Assembly: GCF_000003195.3 (NCBI RefSeq)
Contig: NC_012876.2
Span: 2,367,935-2,431,934, forward strand
Length of the DNA: 64,000 nt
Source: Sorghum bicolor
Lineage: Eukaryota > Streptophyta > Magnoliopsida > Poales > Poaceae
Direction of reading: 5' to 3'
The notes beneath the pieces are model-generated. The model did not search any database, was not told the DNA's origin, and worked only from the letters and a program-made list of their open reading frames with translations. Below are positions 1 to 11,919 of this stretch, piece after piece. A program made the translations under genes and the position numbers. Position 1 is the first letter of the stretch. Each line of letters opens with the position of its first letter.

Positions 1-841
1 GAGGTTCGACAGGTACCACGAGCTCGGGCAGCACGCGTTCGGCGAGAAGCTTGGCCTGTGGATCGTCGTGCCGCAGCAGCTGGTGGTGGAGGTCGGCCTC
101 AACATCGTCTACATGGTCACCGGCGGCCAGTCCCTGCAAAAGTTCCACGACGTGGTCTGCGGCGACAAGCAGTGCAAGGACATCAAGCTCACCTACTTCA
201 TCATGATCTTCGCCTCCTGCCACTTCGTCCTCTCCCAGCTCCCCAACTTCCACTCCATCTCCGGCGTCTCCCTCGCCGCCGCCGTCATGTCGCTTTGGTA
301 GGCAGGCACACTTCATCTCTTCCACTGCTTTGTTATTATTTCGTTCTTCTCTGCCATGGATCAAGGTCACTGATGATATATATATGCTGGCCATGGCGGC
401 AGCTACTCGACGATCGCATGGATCGCGTCGGTGCAGAAGGGGAAGTCGCCGGAGGTGCACTACGGCCTGCGCGCGACGACGACGCCGGGGAAGGTGTTCG
501 GCTTCTTCGGCGCGCTCGGGGACGTGGCGTTCGCCTACGCCGGGCACAACGTGGTGCTGGAGATCCAGGCCACCATCCCGTCGACGCCGGAGAAGCCGTC
601 CAAGAAGCCCATGTGGAAGGGCGTCGTCGTCGCCTACATCGTCGTCGCCGTGTGCTACTTCCCTGCCTCACTCGTCGGCTACTGGGCCTTCGGCAACAGC
701 GTCAACGAGAACATCCTTGTCACACTCAACAAGCCCAAGTGGCTCATTGCCCTCGCCAACATGATGGTTGTCGTTCATCTCATTGGCAGCTACCAGGTAT
801 ATATTTATATCTATGCAAATATTTCTTCTCTAGATGATTTA

Positions 842-888
<47 letters not shown>

Positions 889-1786
889 AAGATATCCTAG
901 CCCTCTAATTCAAAACATGCAAACATATAAAAAAATTACATCATGTATGTTTTCCACAAGTCTTGGTGGTATGGAACTATATATCTATATGGACGACAGT
1001 GATTGTGGTTGTTGGCGCAGGTATATGCGATGCCAGTGTTTGACATGATAGAGACGGTGCTGGTCAGGAAGTTTGGGTTCCGTCCAAGCTTGATGCTCCG
1101 TCTCATTGCCCGGAGTGTCTATGTCGGTAAATGGCTCTACCATCTGAACTCTGAATAAAAGTCTTCAGTCTGAACTCAGAAGGTCTGAAAACTAGACTGA
1201 TGTGATGCAACTGTATGTACGTACGTGCAGGGTTCACAATGTTCGTAGCCATCACCTTCCCGTTCTTCACTGCATTGCTCAGCTTCTTTGGCGGATTTGC
1301 CTTCGCACCGACAACGTATTTTGTAAGCTCCCATTGATCCATTTACCCCCTTCTCTTGCTGCTACAATAGTTAATGTCTTAATCGTCAAGATTTACATTC
1401 TTCCTATTCCTATTCGACTGGTAACAAATCATATATATGATGAACAGTTAATTAAGAGGTGTAATCAAGTGTACAACTGTAACATGAGAGTTGATTGATT
1501 CATGCTTGTTTCTGACAGCTTCCTTGCATCATGTGGCTCACAATATACAAACCCAAAACTTTCAGTATCTCGTGGTTTACCAACTGGGTAAGAACCAAGT
1601 TGACAATCCAAGAGTATTTTTCTCACTTCTGTAGAATGGACGTATCTTCTTATTATAACCACTCTCTTTGTTGTCCATGTTCTTCAGATCTGCATTGTCC
1701 TAGGTGTTTTGCTGATGGTACTGTCACCAATCGGTGGACTTCGGGAGATCATCTTGAAAGCCAAGACATACCACTTCTACCAGTAA
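1..1786 (+). CDS. LHT1-like: LHT-type lysine/histidine amino acid transporter, 5' end outside window
   Basis: This is an amino acid/H+ symporter of the AAAP family, LHT subgroup, expected in the plasma membrane. Exons read from splice sites are <1-297, 403-796, 1021-1126, 1231-1322, 1519-1587 and 1688-1786. Together they give 351 in-frame codons, starting within the family motif [14 protein letters not shown] and ending KTYHFYQ then TAA. Conserved stretches include [39 protein letters not shown] and [10 protein letters not shown]. Several hydrophobic membrane segments are visible. The N-terminal exon or exons lie left of position 1, so the gene is cut by the window, not necessarily broken. 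A very similar copy follows about 4.3 kb downstream in the same orientation, so the two are tandem duplicates. Family assignment is firm; substrate range is inferred from the family. Confidence 0.9.
844..884. repeat. (AT)n microsatellite in LHT copy-1 intron
   Basis: An almost perfect AT dinucleotide run of about 40 bases lies in the intron between the exons ending at 796 and starting at 1021. It is likely length-polymorphic. Confidence 0.9.
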
Positions 1787-2438
1787 ACATGATTAATTCA
1801 ACACAAAAACCAAGGTTGGTGTTGTAGTTAACAAATGTTCGACATGTCCCAAGTTTTGAGTGGGACACAACATTTATCTTCATCTTGGCAAAAGAAATTT
1901 TCAATTTGGGTTACGTCTTACCAAGTTTTTGTCATGGAACAAGATGGGATGTGTCATGAAAGCTTTGTTGCTGCTCATGACAATCTGTGACATGTCGTGG
2001 TTGTTAACCTAGGAGTTTGTTTTGTGATACCATATACATGTGTATATCTTGTTTGTATATATTCTAGGAAAGAGTTAGCTTATTTGTGCATTATTAGGGA
2101 GAATGAGTGATGGTGGTTTGTATTTCTTTCATCCATAGTTCATTGATGGTTCCTAATTAATATCACATTACAATTCAAACAACCTTTATGTATATTAGTC
2201 CATCAATCCATGCTTCTCAATGGGACAATAATTTCAAGAAACAATTGTAAGAAGTTCATGGGTAAATTTAAGGACCATGCTTAATCAAAACAAATTACAT
2301 TGTTATATTGTTCATATACCTTGTAATCTTTATTTGGTTGTGATAGGATTTAGTTACCAATTGTTATGTATGTTTTCCTTTCAATTCATAGTTTTCCTCA
2401 TTAATTATCGTACCTCCATGCATGTAAATGTGTTTTTC

Positions 2439-2469
<31 letters not shown>

Positions 2470-5400
2470 AATACAGATGTCTACACTACAAGCACACGCC
2501 CTCATGGACATACAAACACATCCTACCCCCAATATATGCCTCCGAGGTACCAACCACTTAAACCTTGAGATTGGCAAAGTGGTGGAACCCATTATGCACA
2601 ATACCTACATATTTGAATTTCATACTAATATTGTTGATTATATTTCATAACCCCAACATATTTCACTCTAGATTTGGTTTTGGCTTATGGTGTATGTATT
2701 TGGGAAAAAACTGGCTATTTTAGATAGAAGAAGATGTGGTGCCCTTGAAGTGGATTGAGCTCGTGAAGGATAAGCCTAGCCATGCTCAATTGAGTCATAG
2801 GTGATTGGCTACAAATTATGTGGGTCAACTAGAACCCAACTTGGTCTTCACATACCCAAATCAACCATCATCGGCTTAGAATGCTTAGGCATGAACCAAG
2901 TGAGGTTTTGATAGTTTTATTCTAAAGATAGGTAGAGATTTTTTTAGAAAAGGAAAAGGCAAGATATGTATTATCTTTATGGGGTATATTTGGAAGGTTT
3001 TGAGGAATGAGCCCACTTGTAAGTGGCTCTAAAGGCTCCAAAAGAACTCTAGAATCAATATAGAATTTATTTGTGTTGAAGGATGCAAGAGAAGACAAAT
3101 GGAAGTTGAGCTCATCAACTCCACCCATTGAACCGATTGACTCATCATCCCCTCCCATGACACACTTTGTGGCATCTACAAGAACTCACATAAATCTATG
3201 CACACTCATGGTATCCCTACAAACACATGCATGCACACTCTACCACTATGGATACCTCTCTCGGATGAGATTGAGAATTCATCACGTGCACCTCACAATC
3301 ATTGGTACATAGGGACAAACTGTTGTTGGGCCTTATGGGATATGGTCCAAGCCTGCCCAAGGTGGCCCAAGTGACAAGCTTGCCCAGACGGCCGAGTCAT
3401 CAGAGTACAAAGGCACAAGCAATCGAGCGAAGAGGGCATCAAACAAATTATCAGAAAGCATATTATCTTCTCTAGTTTATTGCAAGTACTTTACTCTTCT
3501 TCTTCCCAACTCTCTTGTACCCAGATTCCTACCTCCTTCTAGAGCCTTCTAGATACTGTCGTTGTGAGATTCAATTGTCCAGGATTGGGGTTGCTAACAA
3601 TTACCTAACAAAGAGCAGTTATCAGAGAAATATGATCGTTGTGGACAAGTCTAGCCACAAGAAACCTAAGCTAACAAGCTATGGTCCTAATCAAACTATA
3701 ACTTTTATAGAACAAACATAGTGGAAATAAACTCAATCCACTGATCAAGGGCTCAAGGCCCATGTGCTCAATAAAGAACAACAAAGATTATATGAGCAAT
3801 AAATTTGCTGTAGATTGCTCTTCCTTTTATCTACAAAGCTATTCACATACACGTGTGCAAACTCATCCTTTCAAATGCTCAAGTGTATACTCTATCCTAA
3901 TAGCTCGCACACCATTTTGTCGTATAAACACATACGAGAGATTTTTTATAAAGGAACTTTGATTTATATGAGTCAGTTACATCAAGAAGATGCAATAGCA
4001 CTATGATCTATCATTACCGGCCTCTACACACCTAGGGTGCACAAAGCATAAGATAATAGTCTTTATTCTATCCACTAACATGACAAACTTGGATCACGAC
4101 GAAGACTCCTGGAAAGCAATGTCTCTAAGTGAGACGCCAATAAAGGTCAGACCATAGTTTTCATCCTGGAGAGGCTCGTATTTCACAATGCCTTCAACAA
4201 GGCCAACCGATAGTAGTCCTAGGAATTCTCCCCCAAAGTCAAACAATAGTTGCCGATGGAGTACCACCAAATCAGAGATCTCCAATGGTGCCTCCACCCT
4301 CTTTCCAAGCCACACAGTCTTAGCTAATAACCAATGACCACTTACTTTACAGTAGATAAATGATCTTTAGGTGTTCCACTCTATGATACATAGTCACAAG
4401 GTAGCCAATAGGCTAATGACTAGAATCAGCAAGATCCATTTAAAAATGGGATGTGTTGCTCATGTAGGCGATTACATGATTACATGCCAAAATGACATTA
4501 GTCCTAGATCTTGTATGAATGATAGAAGCAAGGGATGAAATGTCAAGGCAAGTAGTAGTTGCACTGACAAGAACATCAACCTTAGTTACCTACAAGACTA
4601 TCCTACACTAAAACTGATGATAGTCGTGGCATCGCATACAAGAGACAAGTGAGGAGAATTTGAGCATGGTGAAGCGAAGAAGCATCTAGTCCAACAGAGG
4701 AGGTATAGCAGTGGCACAAACAAGAAATTGGCAATCATACAATAGACTAGCATATGTTGAAATTGACAAACTTCCCATAAAAGTGTGCAGTCCGTGAATT
4801 TGAACCTAGGTACGAGTAGGTCCCATCACCGGCGACCTAACATCAGTAACAAACCGACCCAGTTGGGATCTGCAGATAGATCGGTCATTTGAACTATTCG
4901 ATCATCAATCAGAACAGTGAGTCAAGTCGACGATCCATGGCAAGACTTGTCAGCATCCGGAAATCTCCAGGAAAAATCGCATGCCATCGCGCGCTCGAGA
5001 TAATCCGATGGTTTCACTGTTTCATTATATATTCAGTTGAACTCCTTTTACCATTCAGCTAAGCTAATTAACTGATAAGAGGGCTTGAGGTAAAACGAGG
5101 AAAACAAAGCTTGACTTGTCGCTTTGGTCAGCAAGAATGGCAGGAGCTGGATGCTAGACGAGGAAGCCTGAAAAGGCCACGTAGCAAACGCAAGACCTTT
5201 CTCTTCTTTTTTTTTATCTCTTTCTCTCTCTAGCATGACCAATATATATACGTATATATTTGCGTGTATTTCATCATGAAGAAAGAAGACAACATGTATG
5301 ATTGTTGACTGACTATTGGTGTTAACGTGACATCGATCTGACCCGACTGGCGCGAACTGAACCACGTAATTAAATCCTAACCCTATTTCCAAAACAAAAA

Positions 5401-5990
5401 AATTGGCCAGTCATGTTATTGTCTTCGATTCAACTCAAGCGGACCCAAGCGGTCTCTTCTAAAATATTAACGTGTGCAGACCAATTACGTGTTGAAAAAA
5501 GAAGAACAGTCGTATTTGTGTAACATCGAAACTTAAATCTGTTTGTTATTAGAAGCGCGTGCGTTTGTATGATTCAGATCTTCTATATTAACTACAAAAC
5601 AATATGCAGATCTTTTGTGTATTTAAAAAAAAGAAGCCAACTTATTTTAAATTTAATTAGATTTATAAAATATATATAGTACCAATATTTTTTAATATAT
5701 ATATATATGACATGATTAATTTAATAGCATTTATTCTTATTATCAAAATAATATTTTTATATATACTTTGATTATATTTGAGATTAATTGATTTCTCGAA
5801 ATAAGATGAACAGAGGAAGTGAGCTATGAAATTTCTAAAGGCAAGAGACTGTCCGGAAGCAAAACAAATGAGAAATCTGGCACCTGATTTCCATGGCGGG
5901 TCTCACCCGGAACGTCCGATGGGGATCGGACGCCGGGCTTGACTCCCGATCCCGGGTCGTCGGAGCTTCCCTTTCCTTTCCTTTCACCGG
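1787..5990. other. Intergenic region between tandem LHT genes
   Basis: About 4.2 kb of AT-rich DNA holds the 3' flank of LHT copy 1 and the distal upstream region of copy 2. I see no convincing coding exon. A possible LTR remnant lies at 3321-3599. A short (AT)n tract lies near 2448-2466 and AT-rich low-complexity DNA near 5640-5780. Short open frames on either strand lack recognisable domains. Confidence 0.6.
3321..3599 (+). mobile_element. Possible small LTR and primer-binding-site remnant
   Basis: A segment begins TGTTGTTGGGCC and ends GGTTGCTAACA, that is TG...CA. It is followed within about 25 bases by a sequence resembling a degenerate initiator-Met-tRNA primer-binding site (CAGTTATCAGAG against the usual TGGTATCAGAGC). 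This is the order expected at the 5' LTR/internal junction of a Copia-like element. I see no second LTR and no gag-pol frame nearby, so this is at most a decayed remnant. Confidence 0.3.
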
Positions 5991-5996
5991 TGCTCC

Positions 5997-6004
5997 ATAT
6001 AAAG
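5997..6004 (+). promoter_or_regulatory. Putative TATA box of LHT copy 2
   Basis: ATATAAAG lies in a GC-rich stretch about 60-100 bases upstream of the first candidate ATGs (6065 and 6101). It follows a CT-rich tract at 5968-5985. Position and context fit a core promoter for the gene at 6101-8853; this is inferred. Confidence 0.55.
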
Positions 6005-6100
6005 AAGAGACGAGCTTGTCCCGGACGCCGCCTCCGCTAGCTACCTCCCTCTCCGTTATTGCTCATGACTCTGCTGGCCTCCTCTGGCTCTCTCCCTGCC

Positions 6101-8853
6101 ATGGCATCCACCGGTGAGGCACTCTCGCCGCCGGCCATGGAGATGCGACCATTGGACACCTATTCTCCGGCCAAGGCACGCCCACCACCTACACACCATG
6201 ACCATCTTCACTCCAGTTTCTTCAATCTTCATCATGTTTGCCGCCCGGCTTTATCAGCTGCTGCTGCTGCTGCTTCTTCTTCTTCTCTTCGCTATAATCA
6301 GCATATCTCATTATTTATTGTTATTTTATTACTACTTTCGTCCATTTTTTTTCATTTTGACAAGATATAAAGCTTTCGAAACCGTTTCAAACATGAAATT
6401 ATTAAAATTTCAAATCCTTAAAAGAAAAGGTTTATATAAAAGCTAAGAGAATACTTATTAGTGTCGTTTTACAACGGAACGATTGGGTTTTACTGTCAGA
6501 TTTGTGCAAATATTTCTGATTTGGACGTACTGAATACGAGAGGTAAGAAAAATTCAAGCGTTTTATAGCCTCGTAAAACCTGAAGTTTTGTTTATGCCTT
6601 TGTTACATTTAGTTTGTACTGAAACTTCAGATACTTTACATATGAGTTACAGTCGCATACCGGGCATAATTTTTTGGCAACGAAGAGGGGTAACATCATT
6701 TTGGGAGTACAAAGTTAAATCAGTTTCTTCAAAATAGTACAAAGTTAAATCAAACCCATTTTTGCAAAAACAACAAAAGCTTAGAACCCAATCTGAAGAT
6801 GTCTGAAAAATCAAGTCTTGGGAGCTTCTTGGACATAGATGTTGTTTGTATAGACGGGAACAGAGGAAGATAAGCTCCAGATTTGCTTGTTCTCTTTGGC
6901 TCTCGTCTGATTCAGCAAACTACAAACTCTGCAGCTTGCCACTGTTGCTGTTCCACCCAAAGGGAGGCGTAGGGCGTCAGACGCGCCGCCGGAAGGGGTG
7001 GGCCGCTGGAGCGCGCAGGAGAAGCCGACGACGGACGACGACTGGCTTCCCGTCAACGCGAGGAGGAACGCCAAGTGGTGGTACGCCGCCTTCCACAATG
7101 TCACCGCCATGGTCGGCGCCGGCGTTCTTACCCTCCCCTACGCCATGTCCGAGCTCGGCTGGTCCGTGTCGTCATCTATCCTCCATCCATGCATATAGGC
7201 TGTGTCATGTCATGATTACAGGCAGTTTTGATGGCTCGTCGTCGTCTTCCTCCCTTCCGGCCGATATCATGATTCGCAGGGGCGTCGGCGTCACGGTGCT
7301 GATCTTGTCGTGGATCATCACGGTGTACACGCTCTGGCAGATGGTGGAGATGCACGAGTGCGTCCCCGGGAAGCGGTTCGACCGGTACCACGAGCTGGGG
7401 CAGCACGCGTTCGGCGAGAAGCTGGGCCTCTGGATCGTGGTGCCGCAGCAGCTGGTGGTGGAGGTGGGGCTCAACATCGTGTACATGATCACCGGCGGCC
7501 AGTCCCTGCACAAGTTCCACGACGTGGTCTGCCATGGCCGGTGCAAGGACATCAAGCTCCGCTACTTCATCATGATCTTCGCCTCCGTCCACTTCGTGCT
7601 CTCCCAGCTCCCCGACTTCCACTCCATCTCCAGCGTCTCGCTCGCCGCCGCCGTCATGTCGGTCAGCTACTCGGCGATCGCGTGGATCGCGTCGGCGGCG
7701 CACGGAGTGTCGGCCGACACGGACGCCGTCGCCGACTACCGCCTGCGCGCGACGACCACGCCGGGGAAGGTGTTCGGCTTCCTGGGTGCGCTGGGGGACG
7801 TGGCGTTCACGTACGCCGGGCACAACGTGGTGCTGGAGATCCAGGCGACCATCCCGTCGGCGCCGGGGAAGCCGTCCAAGAAGCCCATGTGGAAGGGCGT
7901 CGTCGTCGCCTACGTCATCATCGCCGCGTGCTACTTGCCCGTCGCGCTCGTCGGCTACTGGGCCTTCGGCAACGACGTCGACGAGAACATCCTCATCACC
8001 CTCAACCGGCCGCGCTGGCTCATCGCCGCCGCCAACATGATGGTCGTCGTCCACGTCGTCGGCAGCTACCAGGTGTACGCCATGCCGGTGTTCGACATGA
8101 TCGAGACCGTGCTGGTGAGGAAGTACTGGTTCAGGCCGGGACTCAGGCTCCGTCTCATTTCCCGGACTGTCTATGTTGGTAAATGCAATGCCTCTGCCTG
8201 AAACTATGAACTGAAAAATCACACTGCACACTGACACACGAGACTGACATGAGATGCAATGCAATGCAACAACCTTTGCAGCGCTCACAATGTTCGTGGC
8301 CATCACCTTCCCCTTCTTCAGTGAACTGCTCAGTTTCTTCGGCGGATTCGCATACGCACCGACAAGCTATTTCGTAAGATCTGAATGATCCTTTTACCCA
8401 GCATGTTTTTCTGTTACAGTAGTTTCATTTCATCAGGATGTACAATCAGTCAGGTACAGAGTGGAGTTTTTTTTTCATTAGAGCAGAGCTGACCAATTCT
8501 CTCTTGTTAATTTCTGCCAGCTTCCCTGCATCATGTGGCTCATCATCTACAAGCCCAGAAGGTTCAGCCTCTCATGGTTCACCAACTGGGTAAGAATAAC
8601 ATGGATGCAATGCAACTGACTATCCAGACTCCTCTCTCTCTCTCTCTCCAGCAGAATGTCTGCTTGACCTCTAATTTCTTTCCCCTGTTTTCTACATGTT
8701 CTTCAGATATGCATTGTTATTGGGGTGCTGCTGATGGTGCTGTCACCGATTGGAGGACTCAGGCAGATAATTCTGAAAATCAAGACCTACAAATTCTACC
8801 AAGACTACCCTAGTTTAAGCCAGGCGCCATCATCAGCTAAAACTAGTTTCTGA
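6101..8853 (+). CDS. LHT1-like: LHT-type lysine/histidine amino acid transporter, tandem copy 2
   Basis: AAAP-family H+/amino acid symporter, expected at the plasma membrane. Exons read as 6101-6113, 6963-7161, 7280-8178, 8282-8373, 8521-8589 and 8707-8853 give 472 aa in frame. Conserved segments are [69 protein letters not shown] and [14 protein letters not shown]. The first exon is the least certain part. ATG 6101 with donor GTGAGG gives phase 1, which matches the acceptor at 6962; the in-frame ATG at 6065 would add 12 residues. The large exon 7280-8178 spans two positions where copy 1 has introns. The C-terminus runs 16 residues past the point where copy 1 stops. The central exon is much more GC-rich than the corresponding part of copy 1. 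Confidence 0.88.
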
Positions 8854-9165
8854 ATCTGATCGATGCCATGAAATTCCTCCTTTTTTTTCAGGGTAAGATA
8901 CATGTACAGTCATGAGTCATGATGATCCGTGACCTGCTGTGGTTCTGTTAATTCTGTCTCGAACCACGAGATGGTTTGGGATTAAACATTTCTAGGGGAA
9001 TTGTTTGTTTGTGTAATTGTGTTCAGTTTGGACTTGGACCTTGAGAAAGATGTCTGGGCCTTATCACTTACACCACGAGTAAAAGTTCCATTCTTTCTCG
9101 ATAACACTATGTATTCAGTATTCTGAATTTCTGATGTTCTTCAAATGATTCTTCTTAACATATTA

Positions 9166-9280
9166 CTCCCTCCATCCAAAATCAAATTTCTATAACTTTG
9201 GTCAAGTTTTTTAAAAAAAACAAATAAACACAGCATATAACTTTTTCAAATACAGCTCACCCTTAATTTGGAAGAGGGAG
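9166..9280. mobile_element. Stowaway-like MITE
   Basis: A 115-bp element has inverted ends CTCCCTCCATCC and GGAAGAGGGAG and is flanked on both sides by TA. This is typical of Tc1/mariner-type (Stowaway) MITEs. It lies about 300 bp past the LHT copy-2 stop codon. It has no coding capacity. Confidence 0.8.
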
Positions 9281-10195
9281 TAGAACTTAAAAATTAGTTC
9301 ATCTTTCACACAAATTCACATGTACTAGGAGAACGATTTTATCCACAAGCAAATGTAATATCAAATTCTAGGCGAACAAACAGATTCAAGGCTACATGTG
9401 GAATTAAGTCAACTACCCTCCTTATCTACGCGCCTTATCCCTACAGCCTTACATAATTCTAAACTAATGCCAGCAGATAAAATGGCGTCAAGACCCATGC
9501 TTGTGACCTACGATAATACTACTATAAACAGGTTGGTAAACATAACGACTGAAAGATCGTGTAAATACATGACAAGCTACATATCAAAACTTCTGTCTCA
9601 AAGTAACAAGCAACAGGATCCCAAAGCACAATATGAAAGAACAGCATCTCATGAAAACTAGTACTCCGGAAAAAGTGAACTGATCGGTGAAGAACAGGCA
9701 CTGCATAAATTAAAGGCAATGTTTTCCATCTATCAGGCTAACTTTTGTACAGTTTCCGATATTACATTCACAACACGGAAATGGCTCTAAAACTACCCCT
9801 CAAAAACGGCTCGCACCTGCTCAAGAGCCAAGAACCATCACCATCCCCTCAACCCTCTCTCCTTCTCATCCCCTTTTATGGCCTCATCATATATGCAATA
9901 AACTCGCCATTCCATTTTATGGATATGGAAAGTCCAGAGATTCTCAATCCAAACGATAGGCACACTCCATGCACTCCTCGCATGCAGCACGACGAACCTC
10001 CAACACGTTTGGGCTCGCTACATCATGTGCCAACTTGGCTCCAAAACTTGGGCAGTTACAAAAACGAATACCAGACCTTCAGGTTCGATGCGACACGATC
10101 TTTCGTCAGGTCACTTTGTATACCAAAGAAAAGCTATCAGATCAGTCATGCCAACAGGTCTCCTGTAACGTATCAAAAATGGTCCAGAAACACAG

Positions 10196-11868
10196 TTAAT
10201 CTATTTCTCCCTCTTCAACATCAACCACTGGTTCATCTGTGAAATCAGCATCCTCATCATCTTCATCATTTTTCATGTACAACCCGAGCTTTTCTAGGGT
10301 GTTGCTTCCCATTTCAAACCCAGGACTTGTTTCACCAACCAAGTTGGGTATCTGTTCACCTGTGACACTTCCAAGCATTTCAAGATCTTTCAAAAAATGG
10401 CTCCCTTCATTGATGTCAACAGTTTTCTCCATCTGCAAGCCAACATTGCTTACACTTCCAAGTATGGTAACAGCAGAGCAAATGATGTTGCATGTGGAGA
10501 GCATACTGTAGATATTACCTCTTGCAAAGCTTTGCGAGCTGCTTCTCTCTCAAGTTCTCTTTGTCGTTTAGCTTCTGCAGCAGCCTCAGCAGCAGCTGCT
10601 GCTTCAGCCCTCTTGCGAACATCCTCTGCGGCTTTAGCCTCAGCTTGCAATCGAGCTCTCTCTGTAACAGAAGTTCTGTCACACAATTGTTGTCAGGTAA
10701 AAAAGATTCTATCGCATCTCACCTTCTCTTTGTACCCTCTCAAGTTCCTCCCTTTCGCGTCGAAGCTTCTCAGGATCCTTTTTTGTAGTCTGATATTATT
10801 ACCAATCAGGTGAGCTTACAGTGAATAACACAAAACGCCCAGACAATAATGCTCTCAAGGAATCATTTTCACATACACACCTGATCAAGGGCCTTTTCAC
10901 GAGCCTTAAGAATCGTATCGGCAAAGCGGCTTCTCAGAAGGGCAGCTCGGATTTGCTTGTCAGGGTTGTCAGGGGAGACCTGCTTCTCAGATACATTTCC
11001 CCCTAAAATTTTCATACATAGACCTGTAAGGGAACCCATTTTCTCTACCACAGAAGATTGGGTATTCACCGGCCATCATGAAAATTCATGCTTACCCTCA
11101 CCATCAGCAGAAACAGATATAGGGTTTGTACTTTGCTCTGGTAAATTTAATGTGTTCAGTGAATCTGCAAATTAAATCGAGAGTGTGTAAGATATAAGTG
11201 GTTATATATTCTTGGGTTGCAAAAGCCCAGGAAATGTTATCTGCAAACATTTAGAGGTGTAGTGTCAATTGTCCTTTCTTTTCAATAAAACAGGTTATGT
11301 ATAGAAATTGTATCGAAAGAAAAGGTCCAGTTCAAAGGTTCAAAGGCAATAAGGGAATCCTACTCAAAAGACATGCCCAATTGTCGACCTCAATATCACA
11401 CCCAATAACTGACCCATGAAAACGAACTCTGGACCTGCCACTTCTAATAGACTGCTATTCATCATTAGATTAAAACAAATAAATTTTGGATGGGGAGTTC
11501 AACCAATTGGTTCAGTAAATCTCAGGCCAAGTGTAACCTGAATCACTGTCTAGGATATAAAACTCAAATCCATCAGTTCACACAACACAAGACAGTAATT
11601 GCACATGTGCTAATTATCTCATCTAGAAAAAAAGAGTGCTAAATACGTTTTCAAAATAAAAAGTATGGGCTTTGGACATGTATGTATAATGGCATCATTA
11701 TTCCCATTGAGCTTTGTGTTGGGTTCCATAAGGATGTTAGTGTCTTAGTAGGCGGAAGAAAGGATGGGTTTGGTTGAGATTCCACATATTGATACACCTA
11801 TGAAGCAAAACTTACCCTTTTCTTTATCCAAGCCATCCACAGGTAGAATTTTTTCCTGCATGTAGACA

Positions 11869-11919
<51 letters not shown>

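Noticed and set aside
58..837. Long Arg-rich open frame across the LHT copy-1 exons
   Set aside because: It is an out-of-frame shadow of the transporter exons and runs through two introns; composition is that of GC-rich antiframe translation.
4094..4315. 73-codon minus-strand frame in the LHT spacer, possible retrotransposon piece
   Set aside because: No motif, no neighbours in the same style and no support beyond frame length.
7176..8306. 376-codon minus-strand open frame
   Set aside because: It is antisense to the GC-rich LHT copy-2 exon, with His/Asp/Arg-rich composition and no domain. The transporter on the plus strand explains the DNA.
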